Source: an uncultured Collinsella sp. (GTDB taxonomy: Bacteria; Actinomycetota; Coriobacteriia; Coriobacteriales; Coriobacteriaceae). From it: a stretch of 52,542 nucleotides of DNA. The DNA is taken from the NCBI GenBank assembly GCA_958450865.1, contig CAUDNY010000009.1, forward strand, positions 1 through 52,542, read 5' to 3'. Below, in pieces: positions 16,240 to 25,078 of the stretch; the stretch's first letter is position 1; every line of letters starts with the position of its first letter. The position numbers and the translations under genes were made by a program. The notes below the pieces were generated by a model. It had not been told where the DNA came from. It saw only the letters and a program-made list of their open reading frames with translations, and searched no databases.

Positions 16240-17604
16240 TTACTCGTCAGTGCCGAGCGCATCCACGGCAGCGACAAAAGCCTCAACCTGCTTGTCGTCC
16301 ATCTGCGTGGCCAAACGGCCCACGGGTTCATCGTAGGCGAACTGCACCTTATCGATAAAGCAATCCCAAGCACGCACGTCCACACGCACGGCTGCCTCGC
16401 AATACTGGCTGAGCTTTTTGAGTCCATACCAAAACGCATTCACATGGCGCGCAGGGTCCTCATCCAGCACACCATCGTAGCGACGCTCATTGAACTCGCG
16501 CATGCGTGCCACGGCAACCTCGAGCGAGTCGCCGCCATCAGTCGAAGCCTCATCCACAAGCTCGGGAATCGCGACCTCACGCCGAACATCATGCCTGGTA
16601 GCGCCGTCGTACTCGCCCACCAGCACGTCTTCGTCAAGCCGTGAATCGTAGTCTAAATAGCTCGAGCCCCGGCAAATCCCATGCGGTGAGCCAGAGCCAA
16701 ACGCACAGAACAACCCGCCGTCGGCAACAACACGACGGTAGGTCTCAAACGACTTCTTAACCTGAGCGAGCAACTCGGAAAGCTCCCCGGCATCGCACGC
16801 CGTCTCACACGCAACGCACACAGACTCGGGCAACGATACCGGCTCCACCGTGCTCCCCGTAACGCGGGCGGCACGCTCGGCCCGATACGCCTGAGCCGCC
16901 AAGCGCGCTCGCTGCGCAGCGCCGCGCACGTTGGTAAGTTCACGCCCCAACGCCACGTCACTAGCAACATCGCCAGCCAAATCGCCCGTAAACCCGCCAG
17001 CGCCCTGCGACCCTGTCGCACTCAGCTCGGACTCAAACGTCGCTGTGATCATACCCGCAAGGTCCGTCGCATCGGCGGCACAACGCAACTGCTCCAGCTG
17101 CGTGCACAGCAGATCGGCATCCAGGGGCACGGCATCCACAACGCGCACGTCACTCAGGCGTGCCGCATCCCGCAACACCAAGGCCCCCGCAGCCTCGTAC
17201 GCCGCACGAACCCTGTCAGCCGTATTCGCACGCAGCTTAACCTCGATAAACGCAAGCGTCTGTTCCAGGCGCGCCAGCAGCTCAGCCTTGTCTTCCATGC
17301 GCAAAAAGGCAGCATAGCGCCGCTCCATCTGCAGCGGACCCACAACGCCTGTCTGCTTGCGAGCGCGCGCAAGGGCCGCACCCTCAACACGGCGCACGTA
17401 CGTATCAACAGCCCGCACGGCAGAGTCGCGCGCAGCGTGCTCGGCAGCCTCGACGCCCCTAAGCACGCCCAGCAGCTCGCGAGAGCGCGCCTTGCGCACC
17501 AACTCTCCGCGATCGTACTGCTCAAGCGCCGTCTGACGCCTGGCCACCGACTCAAAGCCAAACAGCTCGTCGAGCAACTCGCCAACGCAACGCTCGTCCG
17601 CCAT
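16240..17604 (-). CDS. Uncharacterised 454-aa helical protein downstream of brxL
   Basis: Not recognised. Residues 1-300 look almost entirely helical and rich in Ala, Arg, Glu and Leu, without a membrane segment. The C-terminal third is different: FCAFGSGSPHGICRGSSYLDYD, then a block with WYGLKKLSQYCEAAVRVD and WDCFIDKVQFAYDEPVG, suggesting a separate folded domain. No Walker, nuclease or methyltransferase motif was found. The ATG at 17604 has a GGAGG RBS. It is 74 bases downstream of brxL and followed by the small acidic gene, so it belongs to the BREX transcript by position. It is not one of the six standard type 1 BREX genes. Confidence 0.8.
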   Translation of the reverse strand: MADERCVGELLDELFGFESVARRQTALEQYDRGELVRKARSRELLGVLRGVEAAEHAARDSAVRAVDTYVRRVEGAALARARKQTGVVGPLQMERRYAAFLRMEDKAELLARLEQTLAFIEVKLRANTADRVRAAYEAAGALVLRDAARLSDVRVVDAVPLDADLLCTQLEQLRCAADATDLAGMITATFESELSATGSQGAGGFTGDLAGDVASDVALGRELTNVRGAAQRARLAAQAYRAERAARVTGSTVEPVSLPESVCVACETACDAGELSELLAQVKKSFETYRRVVADGGLFCAFGSGSPHGICRGSSYLDYDSRLDEDVLVGEYDGATRHDVRREVAIPELVDEASTDGGDSLEVAVARMREFNERRYDGVLDEDPARHVNAFWYGLKKLSQYCEAAVRVDVRAWDCFIDKVQFAYDEPVGRLATQMDDKQVEAFVAAVDALGTDE

Positions 17605-17678
17605 GGCAAGGCCTCCTTACCCGAACACGCCAACACGCTCGCGGGCCCACGCGTACGCAAGCCCGCACGCCCGCACCC

Positions 17679-20030
17679 CTACAGATCCAGAGCCTTCTTC
17701 GCGGCGTCGACCGGGTCGCCATCCATGTAGAACACCGGGCTCAAACCCGAGATAATCTCGGACGACACGCTCTGCAAGCCCGCGATGGCGTTCAGCGGCA
17801 AAATCACGCGCTTGGCGCCGGCGTTTTTGGCCACGCGCATAATGTCCTCGAGCCCACGGATCTCGTCCATAGAACCCGACATGCGCAAGATGCCCGGAAT
17901 CGCCAGCGCGGGCATCACCGGGCGGTTGCACGCCGCAGAGCACAGGCCCACAAACTCCGCAAGCGAAACTTCCTCGGACAGGCCCTTGCTCTGCAGGTCG
18001 TTGTAGAACAGCAGGTAGTCCTTGGAGCCAATGTGCATGCCCGGCGCCACGCGGTTCGCCAGGTTCACAAAGTTGTCGAACGCGGCTTCCAGCGTATCGC
18101 GCACCGGCTTGTTAAAGGCCACGCCCTCGTGCTTAAACTTGCACTCGCCGGCGACGGCCTTGTTCTCCAGCTTGTACACGGCAACCTCGCCGCCCTGCGA
18201 CCTGCCCACGCCAAACACGTGACCGGACAGCAGCGGCCCGTCGGGAATCAGAGTGTCCTCGCTCTGCTCGGGCACGCGCACCACATGCACGTCCTGCGGG
18301 TTGTCGGCATCCATATAGCCCAGGTTGACGTCGATAAACTCGACGCCCGCCATAATCTTGAGCTGCTCCTTTACGCGGCGACGGCCCTCGATAGCATAGT
18401 CCAGCAGCCAGCGCACGTCGTCCTTGTCCATGGCCTCGTCGGGGAACAGCAGCTTGGCAAGGCCGCTAAAGGTCTTGCGCACGGCGATCTCGTCACGCTT
18501 GTTAAAGTCGCTGTTAAAGCGGAAGTAACGGTCGATATGGTGCGTAAAGTCCTTGCGGCGCATCTCCTTGCAAAACTCCGACAGGCAGTCGGTGATCAGG
18601 CCATAATGCCCGGTCAGCAGGCTCGAGCGCATCTTGGGAATCTCCCAGCCCGGCAGGTAATAGTGGATACGGTCGAAGAAAGCCGAATCGTTATTAAACT
18701 CCGGCGGGAACGGATCAAACAAGTGCGTGGTCTTAAGGACGTTTTGCACGGTGTCGTTGATGTTGCCCTCAAAGACCATGGAGGCATCGGCGTTAATCTG
18801 GTCGCGGCCGCGCGCGTAGCTGCCACTCGCCATGTAGTCCTTCATGATCTGCACGGCGTTGGTGTCCTTAAAGCGCATGCCGGCGACCTCGTCGAACGTC
18901 ACGCAGTCCCAGTGGCCCACCAAGCCCACGCGATCGGCGCGCATGGAGTTCATGCGGCCGAACAGATTGGCCGTGGTGGTCTGGCCGCCCGAAAGCAAGA
19001 TGGCGTAGGGCGAGACCTCTTTGTAGATGTGACTCTTACCGGTGCCGCGGGGACCCAGCTCGCACAGGTTGTAGTTGCGCTCGATCAGCGGCACCATGCG
19101 CTCGATAAAGTGCAGACGCTCTTTCTCGGAAAGCTCGCTGGGCTCATAGCCAGCCGAACGCAGCAGCATATTGAGCCACTCGTCGCGCGTAAAGTACTGG
19201 CGCTCGTCGACCATGGCATCCAGGTCCAGATTGGGCATCTGGATGGGCGTGAGCGACGCCACACTAAATGGAGAGTCCTCGGGTCCGCGCTTTTTGCGCT
19301 TGGCCTTGGAGCGGCGTGGCGCATCGTCGCCAAAGACCTCCATGCCAAACTCGTCTTCCTCATCCAAGGGGTGACGATACTCGATGCTCATAATGCACCA
19401 AATGCCGCCCTGCAGAATCTTGGAATAGTCACGCACGTACTCGGCCGGCATCACAAACGGCTCGATGGTCAGGTTGGCAAACGACGCCACGTAGATGTCT
19501 TTGTACTCGTCGAGCTTGGCCGTCACCTTATCGATGATGGTAAAGCGGCCCAGTTCGCGGATCTTGGACTTAATGCGCTCGGACTCGTCGGGGCGCACGT
19601 AATTATCGGTGAGGATCCTGCGAATACGGTCCAGGCCCTCTGCCACGGCATCCTCGTCGTCGGTTGAGCAGTACATGCCCAGCAGATACTCCAGCACAAA
19701 GGTCGGCACGTTGGCGCCACGCTTCATAAGGGCCGTCAGGTCCTTGCGCACGATCTTGCCGGCAAAGTGCTCGAGCAGCTTGCCGTCCAACCCATCCATG
19801 TCGTAGCCGTCGTCCTCGGGAGTCTCGGCCACAGCCTGGTCATAGCCATCGGTCGAGGACTCGTCCTCGGCGGGCGCGGCGGCCTCAACGGACGCGGCGG
19901 CCGCCGCCGGCTCCGGGGCAGGCGCAGCAGCCTCAGCCGCCGGCGCCTCCGCAGGCGCCGCAGCCGCCGCAGGCACATCCACATCAATCGAGGGGACTTC
20001 CCACAGACCGTCGTCATGGCTATCAAACAT
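17679..20030 (-). CDS. brxL: BREX system Lon protease-like protein BrxL
   Basis: A BREX type 1 component: an AAA+ DNA-binding protein with a Lon-like C-terminal fold needed for phage exclusion. The 783-residue product has LDGKLLEHFAGKIVRKDLT (residues ~81-99), the P-loop GPRGTGKSH at 326-334, a Walker B-like CVTFDEVAG, and the conserved C-terminal block CSAACNRPVMPALAIPGILR with SGSMDEIRGLEDIMRV. The canonical Lon active-site motif PKDGPSAG was not seen. Residues 17-60 form an Ala/Pro/Glu-rich linker that is probably lineage-specific. The ATG at 20030 has AGGAG 9 bases upstream. The stop of pglZ is 11 bases away. Confidence 0.95.
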   Translation of the reverse strand: MFDSHDDGLWEVPSIDVDVPAAAAAPAEAPAAEAAAPAPEPAAAAASVEAAAPAEDESSTDGYDQAVAETPEDDGYDMDGLDGKLLEHFAGKIVRKDLTALMKRGANVPTFVLEYLLGMYCSTDDEDAVAEGLDRIRRILTDNYVRPDESERIKSKIRELGRFTIIDKVTAKLDEYKDIYVASFANLTIEPFVMPAEYVRDYSKILQGGIWCIMSIEYRHPLDEEDEFGMEVFGDDAPRRSKAKRKKRGPEDSPFSVASLTPIQMPNLDLDAMVDERQYFTRDEWLNMLLRSAGYEPSELSEKERLHFIERMVPLIERNYNLCELGPRGTGKSHIYKEVSPYAILLSGGQTTTANLFGRMNSMRADRVGLVGHWDCVTFDEVAGMRFKDTNAVQIMKDYMASGSYARGRDQINADASMVFEGNINDTVQNVLKTTHLFDPFPPEFNNDSAFFDRIHYYLPGWEIPKMRSSLLTGHYGLITDCLSEFCKEMRRKDFTHHIDRYFRFNSDFNKRDEIAVRKTFSGLAKLLFPDEAMDKDDVRWLLDYAIEGRRRVKEQLKIMAGVEFIDVNLGYMDADNPQDVHVVRVPEQSEDTLIPDGPLLSGHVFGVGRSQGGEVAVYKLENKAVAGECKFKHEGVAFNKPVRDTLEAAFDNFVNLANRVAPGMHIGSKDYLLFYNDLQSKGLSEEVSLAEFVGLCSAACNRPVMPALAIPGILRMSGSMDEIRGLEDIMRVAKNAGAKRVILPLNAIAGLQSVSSEIISGLSPVFYMDGDPVDAAKKALDL

Positions 20031-20041
20031 AGGGCACACTC

Positions 20042-22723
20042 CTAAAAACCAAAGTCAGCAACAGGGGCAAACGAAACGGCGATGGTATACGTCTCGCGCC
20101 AAACGATCTTGCCCGTCTGCGCATTGCGACAAACCAGCAAATGGGACGAGCCGGACCCAAACGACACGCCCGCCTTAAGCGTAAAGCGAGCCTCGACCAC
20201 GCGGTCCTGCGGGTTGGGCGAGGTCATGTCCGCATGCACGCGGGCAACGTCGCTCACCTCGTTGCCAGTCTCGTCGGTAAACACCAGCTCGTACTCGCAC
20301 GGCAACACCTTGCCCGTAGCGGCCTCCTCCTGCAACAACTTAATGCCAAACAGCGAGTTGGTAACGCGACGGCTCTCGCTCAGCACGCGCAGCTGAGCCA
20401 TTTGCGTGTCGACAAATTCCTTTGAGGAAGCGCTCAGACGACGATACCCGACCACCGGCACCACGAGCTCCTGCAAGCTCACGCCGCCATGCACGTAGCG
20501 CTTGGTTCCGCCGGGTCGCTTATAGTGCACGATCCCGCGCGGGGCCAAGCCGACATAGCCGCCGCCCGGCACCACATGGTCCATGTTCATGGCCAAATAC
20601 GGGCTACCGTCCGCACCGTTGGCGATATCGGCCAAGGCGTCGCCCTGAGCGACCACCGCATGGCGCTTGCCAAACAGCACCGGATCGTCGGGCAGGTCAT
20701 TCTTGCCCAGGAACAGGCATTCCGGCAGCTCGTTGGCCGTGAACAAAAAGCCATGGTCGGACGTAATCGTCACGCGGGCGCCCGGCGCATCGGTGCACAC
20801 GCGCTTGGCGATCGAGACCAGCTCGTCCACGCTCTCGGCGCACGCATCGAACACGTCGCTTTCGGTGGCGAGTTTCTCCCCCGTCGCGTCGATCTTGTTG
20901 TGATACAGGTACACGATCTCACTGGACTTGAGCAGCTCCTTGCGTTCGGCGGCAGACATGTCCAGATACGCCGCGGCACTCAGGGCACGACCCACAGGCG
21001 CGGCCTTCTGCAGCACCGCTTGACGCTCGACCGTAGAGCCCGTGGGCATGCCATCGAGCTGCACGGCGCCCGTTTCCATGTTGAGCGTCATGCCCTGATG
21101 CGGCAACAACGCCGGCATGCCCATCTCGGTAATAGAGGGGAACATCGCCTGCATGCTACCCATGCGCACCTCGCCGCCGCGCTCGCGCTCCAAAGCGGCA
21201 GCCACATCCTGCGCCACCTCGTAGCGCAGCGCATCGCTAATCAGGACCACCTTGGCCTTGGCACTGCCAGCATACGTGGGCAGCGTCTCCCAATAGAACA
21301 GGTCTTGGCGAGCGACGCCCTCAACATAGCCGGCATCGCGCCACTGCGCCTGAGCGGCATTGGCCCAGCATGCGTTGCTCTCGGTCAGATACCAGTTAAC
21401 GTAGTTGTTCTCGGCCCACTCGACCGCGCGGCGCTCGGGTTCCTCCAGCAGGTCGACACCACGCAGCTTGCAGCGTTCGTTTGCCTGACGCAGTGCGCGA
21501 TATGCCGCATCCATGCGCCACCAATCTGTGGTATAGGCCTCCCACACCTCGGCCGCCTGGGCAATGTGGAATCCGCCCGCATGGTCGCGCTTAAAGGCTG
21601 CCATATCGGCCAGTGCCAAAAGCACCTGGTAGTAGCAGGCGACATCGTCGTACCAGCACAGATCGCGACGGGCCGCGGCAACACGACGGGCCTCGTCAAC
21701 GCGGTCGGCCCCCTGTGCCAGCGAGGCGAGCAGGTCGCTCAAAATGGCCTCGTCAACGCACGGGAACACATCGAGGCGCAGCAGATCGTCGGTAGACAGA
21801 GCGCCAAACACATGGCGCAGGCCGCACGCGTCCTGGACCAGCTCGCAAATCTCGCGCAGGTCATCAGACGCCGCAGCATCGCCCGCCCATTCGCGGACAA
21901 CCGCGATGCAATACGGCGCGTAGGCAGGCGCAATATGGTTGGAGAGCTTTTGCAGCGCAGAGGCCGGCACCAACGAGGCCGCAGCCGTCAGCAGCACATG
22001 GGCGGCAAAATCCTGGAGCGAATCGCGCTCGAACAGCGCGCCCTCAAAGCCGGTGCGCTGACGCACAAAGGCAGCAAGACTGTCGGCGGCCTCAAACTTT
22101 TGCGCCAGCTCCGACAGCGCCTCCGGACCATCGTGCAGCAACATGGTCAGGCACGCGCGCACAATAAACGGCATGGTGGCAGCGCTGGGATCGGAGCCAC
22201 CAAACATGGCAGCCAGCAGGCCCAGCTCAACATCGGCCGCACACGCAGACGCGGGCATGCACTTGGAAAATTTGGCGACGCGACCCTTGGCGGCAAAGAA
22301 CGACTTGTGCGCCTGCAGAGCCTTGCGAATATCCCTCGCGTTGGAGGCACCCAGCTGATCGGCCAGCAGTGACAGATAGTCCGCCGAGAACTGATCGGCG
22401 TACAGCTCAACATCGGCCAGCCAATCGCCCTCAAGGCTACCGCGCCCATGTTGGCGATACACCAGCATGTCGCTCGTGGTGTCCTCGCGGGCGATAAGGC
22501 GCTTGACCTCAAACATATGCCCGTCGCAAGCCTCCACAAAGCGCACCGGACGCGGCAGGCGCTGCTCTACCGCTTCGCCAAAGCCGCCCTCGGCAAGCTC
22601 GGCAAACGTAGCGGCAAACTCGCCCTCCGCGTCGTGCCACACCACCACGCGGCGCTCACGGCAATCGGGCAACGGCTGTTCAAAGCGCGCCGCCAGCTCT
22701 TCAATTACATCGAACTTTGCCAT
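20042..22723 (-). CDS. pglZ: BREX-1 alkaline-phosphatase-like protein PglZ (type A)
   Basis: An 893-residue PglZ, the alkaline-phosphatase-superfamily component present in every BREX system; it works with the PglX methyltransferase. The motifs are ordered as expected: VVLISDALRYEVAQD, AMFPSITEMGMPALLPH (metal/nucleophile region) and VTITSDHGFLFT. The N-terminus WHDAEGEF and the tail with GGVSLQELVVPVVGYRR fit type A proteins. The ATG at 22723 has GGGA 8 bases upstream. It is 60 bases downstream of the C-terminal pglX fragment and 11 bases upstream of brxL. No truncation is seen. Confidence 0.95.
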   Translation of the reverse strand: MAKFDVIEELAARFEQPLPDCRERRVVVWHDAEGEFAATFAELAEGGFGEAVEQRLPRPVRFVEACDGHMFEVKRLIAREDTTSDMLVYRQHGRGSLEGDWLADVELYADQFSADYLSLLADQLGASNARDIRKALQAHKSFFAAKGRVAKFSKCMPASACAADVELGLLAAMFGGSDPSAATMPFIVRACLTMLLHDGPEALSELAQKFEAADSLAAFVRQRTGFEGALFERDSLQDFAAHVLLTAAASLVPASALQKLSNHIAPAYAPYCIAVVREWAGDAAASDDLREICELVQDACGLRHVFGALSTDDLLRLDVFPCVDEAILSDLLASLAQGADRVDEARRVAAARRDLCWYDDVACYYQVLLALADMAAFKRDHAGGFHIAQAAEVWEAYTTDWWRMDAAYRALRQANERCKLRGVDLLEEPERRAVEWAENNYVNWYLTESNACWANAAQAQWRDAGYVEGVARQDLFYWETLPTYAGSAKAKVVLISDALRYEVAQDVAAALERERGGEVRMGSMQAMFPSITEMGMPALLPHQGMTLNMETGAVQLDGMPTGSTVERQAVLQKAAPVGRALSAAAYLDMSAAERKELLKSSEIVYLYHNKIDATGEKLATESDVFDACAESVDELVSIAKRVCTDAPGARVTITSDHGFLFTANELPECLFLGKNDLPDDPVLFGKRHAVVAQGDALADIANGADGSPYLAMNMDHVVPGGGYVGLAPRGIVHYKRPGGTKRYVHGGVSLQELVVPVVGYRRLSASSKEFVDTQMAQLRVLSESRRVTNSLFGIKLLQEEAATGKVLPCEYELVFTDETGNEVSDVARVHADMTSPNPQDRVVEARFTLKAGVSFGSGSSHLLVCRNAQTGKIVWRETYTIAVSFAPVADFGF

Positions 22724-22783
22724 CTAACAATCCCACTGTCATACCGGTCAAAACAATTCGCGTAACGCGTAATCACGTGTGCA

Positions 22784-23752
22784 TTATTTTATCTTTGCCA
22801 GCACATCCTGGAACTTGGCATAGTTGACCTTAACACCGTCGTCCAGGTCGATCTTGATCATCTGGTCGGCCAGGTGATGCAGCTTTTCCTCGTAGGCAAC
22901 GGTCTCGGTCAGCTGGTCCTTGAGCTTTTTGATGCGCTTGGTCAGCGCGACCTTCTCGCCGCGCTCGGCCGTGGCCAGCGCATCCTCGGCATCGGCGATC
23001 TGCGAGCGATAGCGCTCCTGCTGCTCGTGCACGTAGTCGGTACGAATGCGCGCCAGCAGATCGGGAGTATAGCGGTGCATGTAGACCAGAGCCATAAAGC
23101 CGTTCTTTTTGCCCGAGTCGAACAACCAGTAGATGGGGCGTTTCTTGTAGGTCTGGCAGTGGTCCTTAAAGAAGTCCTTCAAAAAGTAGGTGCGGATGAC
23201 CTCGCGCGAGGTACCCTTGCCGCCGAGCGCCTCGGCAATAAAGGCCAGGTTCTGCTCAAGCGTCTCCTCGCCGTACACAGTGCGCACAAAGTCGATAAAG
23301 TAGCGCACGATGTCGTCGTCAAAGTACTCGTCGTCGGTGATGGGCAACACGTTGTCGCCATCGGGCATAAAGGTCACGTGATCGGGATCGGGCATCTTGG
23401 CCAGATAGTCAGAGACCGTGGCGCCCTGGTCGGCCAAGACCAGACCGTCCACGTCCAGCGAATAGCGACCAAACATGCAGCCCACGGCATAGCTTATGAG
23501 CGAGGTGATCTCGTCGCGCTTGGTGCGCACGTACTTGTTGCCCTTATAGCTCTCGGGGATCTCGTCGGCGGTGTCGAAGATGCGCGCAACCGATACATAC
23601 TTGTCCTCGACCTCGATGGGCACCTCGCCCTCCATGTTGTAGATCTTGGCAAAGATTCGGTTGAGCTCCTCCTCGTTAGCGCGAAGCTGCTCAAAGCGAG
23701 CATTGACCTCGGCCTTGCGAGTCTCGTATTTATCGGCGAGCAACGTTGCCAT
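22784..23752 (-). CDS. pglX: C-terminal part of split PglX
   Basis: A 322-residue protein that matches only the region behind the methyltransferase and specificity parts of PglX: ANEEELNRIFAKIY, EVEDKYVSVAR, then EITSLISYAVGCMFGRYSLD, IVRYFIDFVRTVYGEE and a C-terminal coiled coil (residues ~235-300). Full-length PglX is about 1150-1200 residues; this piece plus the 828 residues encoded at 28104-30590 gives that length. The frame starts at ATG 23752 with only a weak GGGA site, and is open upstream to a TAA ~36 bases earlier. It may act in trans with the first part, or be a remnant kept in frame. Confidence 0.88.
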   Translation of the reverse strand: MATLLADKYETRKAEVNARFEQLRANEEELNRIFAKIYNMEGEVPIEVEDKYVSVARIFDTADEIPESYKGNKYVRTKRDEITSLISYAVGCMFGRYSLDVDGLVLADQGATVSDYLAKMPDPDHVTFMPDGDNVLPITDDEYFDDDIVRYFIDFVRTVYGEETLEQNLAFIAEALGGKGTSREVIRTYFLKDFFKDHCQTYKKRPIYWLFDSGKKNGFMALVYMHRYTPDLLARIRTDYVHEQQERYRSQIADAEDALATAERGEKVALTKRIKKLKDQLTETVAYEEKLHHLADQMIKIDLDDGVKVNYAKFQDVLAKIK

Positions 23753-23921
23753 ATCTCTATCCCATCCAATCAGGACCGATTAAAAGCCCAATAAAACTAG
23801 CTAAGTCAACATAGACAAGTCTACCCGACAGCAAAGCAAATAGCGCCCCGTGCAGAGCATTCGCAGGCACCATTTTGAGAGTACTTCCACTACAGGCCGA
23901 CCCCGCTTTGCAGCCAATATG

Positions 23922-23976
23922 TATTAACTTACTCCACCAGCTCCACCATTTGTTGAGCAACAAGTGCGAGCGGCAG
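23922..23976. repeat. 55-base direct repeat R1 (with TTGTTGAGCAACAA core)
   Basis: Matches 26771-26825 in the same orientation, without gaps. Bases 23946-23973 are identical over 28 positions and contain the near-palindrome CATTTGTTGAGCAACAAGTG; the left part is similar with scattered changes. Paired with R2 it brackets the DUF3800 gene and the frameshifted coiled-coil gene. No other gene was recognised in 23753-24138. Confidence 0.85.
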
Positions 23977-24114
23977 CCATAACGCCACGACCGCAGCAAC
24001 CGGTTCAAAGCAACACGAACGAGCGCGCCCCCACCATCTCATGCCAAAAGTCTGTCGTTATTCTAAAACCGCAGGCAGATTGACGAACATGTGTTTGGTC
24101 ATTATAATTTCTAC

Positions 24115-24208
24115 TTGAATAGACTCCTCGTCTCGTGGTATAAAAAGTTTGCGTTCCTTTATGGAGGGCAGTCAAGGGCCGGGGGATCCCCCCGGCATTT
24201 TTGTTTTT
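24115..24208 (+). ncRNA. Small RNA / terminator leader A upstream of the DUF3800 gene
   Basis: A promoter-like TTGAAT (24115-24120), an 18-base spacer and TATAAA (24139-24144) would start an RNA near 24151. It has a small TCC/GGA hairpin, a CAAG linker and a very strong GCCGGGGG/CCCCCCGGC stem (24178-24196) with ATTTTTGTTTTT. The RBS of the DUF3800 gene begins right after the T-run. Conserved RNA motifs beside DUF3800 genes are catalogued in Rfam; this looks like one, but no covariance search was possible. Confidence 0.65.
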
Positions 24209-24222
24209 AGGGAGACTGCATC

Positions 24223-24900
24223 ATGAGGGAGCTTTCCGTCTTCGTCGACGAATCCGGCAACTACGGAGGGCAAAGCGCTAAGTACTATCTCGTCACGCTT
24301 GTATTTCATGACCAGTCAGCATCAATTGCTGAAATTATCGAGCGTTATGAACACACGCTTAGAACGCGTGGGCTTCCCGATATCCCCCTACACATGAACC
24401 CCCTGATGCACGGCAACGAATCCTACGGAGCCATGGACACTCGCTTGCGCAATCGGCTTCTAGCGAGCTTTGCAACATTTGCAAACAAATGCCCCGTTAC
24501 ATACATGACGCTCAGTTACCAAAGAAACAAATTTAAAAGCGATGCGGCAATGTTCGCAAGGATGCGTCGCGATTTGATCCTCTTTTTGTTCGACAGGCTT
24601 CAGTCTTTTCAAGACTATAGCGTCATCAAGATATATTACGACGACGGACAAGACGAAGTAACAGCTGTCCTCCATGCGGCATTCGAATACGTCCTTGGGA
24701 AACAGGCTGTGGTTTACAAAGAATGTGATCCGAAGCACTTCAGGCTTCAGCAAATTGCTGACTATATTTGCGAAATCGAGCTGGCAGAGATTAAATACGG
24801 AAACTCCGAGCAATCAAATACCGAGCAAATCTTCTTTGGAAACTATCGTGATTTCAAGAAAAATCATCTTAGGAAGATTCGGGCGAAACGTCTCGCGTAG
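24223..24900 (+). CDS. DUF3800 domain protein
   Basis: A 225-residue DUF3800 protein. This family has an RNase H-like fold, is frequent in mobile and defence regions, and has no settled function. The N-terminal LSVFVDESGNYGG carries the conserved DESG, IKIYYDDG an acidic pair, and FRLQQIADYICEIELAE the C-terminal conserved Asp. The ATG at 24223 has AGGGAG 8 bases upstream, directly behind the terminator T-run of leader A. It is the only plus-strand gene in the defence island, AT-richer than the BREX genes by eye, and flanked on both sides by similar RNA elements, so it looks like an independently expressed unit. Confidence 0.88.
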   Translation: MRELSVFVDESGNYGGQSAKYYLVTLVFHDQSASIAEIIERYEHTLRTRGLPDIPLHMNPLMHGNESYGAMDTRLRNRLLASFATFANKCPVTYMTLSYQRNKFKSDAAMFARMRRDLILFLFDRLQSFQDYSVIKIYYDDGQDEVTAVLHAAFEYVLGKQAVVYKECDPKHFRLQQIADYICEIELAEIKYGNSEQSNTEQIFFGNYRDFKKNHLRKIRAKRLA

Positions 24901-24988
24901 ACCCAGCGCGCAGCTTCTGTTATAAAGATATCGGCACCCTCGAATAGAGGGACCTCCAAGAGCCGGGGGGTGTCCCCCAGCATTTTTT
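24898..24988 (+). ncRNA. Small RNA element B downstream of the DUF3800 gene
   Basis: A TAGACC-17-TATAAA promoter-like pair (24898-24926) overlaps the end of the DUF3800 gene. The RNA would start near 24932 and contains CCCTC/GAGGG (5-bp hairpin), a CCAAGAG linker and a GC(C)GGGGG/CCCCC(A)GC stem (24962-24981) with TTTTTT. Layout and linker match element A, so the DUF3800 gene lies between two copies of one RNA design. Confidence 0.6.
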
Positions 24989-25016
24989 ATGCCTGGATCC
25001 AATGCAGGCTCGACAT

Positions 25017-25049
25017 AAAAACGGGAGGGGCACCCCTAGAGATGCCCCC
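25017..25049 (-). terminator. Terminator downstream of the frameshifted coiled-coil gene
   Basis: On the minus strand GGGGCA (25043-25048) pairs with TGCCCC (25027-25032), followed 4 bases later by TTTTT. It lies 30 bases past the gene's stop codon. Confidence 0.6.
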
Positions 25050-25078
25050 ACAAAATGCAGCGGACTCCTACACAAGAA

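Noticed and set aside
18033..22372. Long plus-strand frames (544 and 627 codons) opposite brxL and pglZ
   Set aside because: Antisense shadows of high-GC3 genes, without RBS or recognisable domains.
23757..24008. An 83-residue minus-strand frame running through R1
   Set aside because: It has no RBS and its similarity to the R2 region is only the DNA repeat itself; several frames stay similar there, so coding cannot be claimed.
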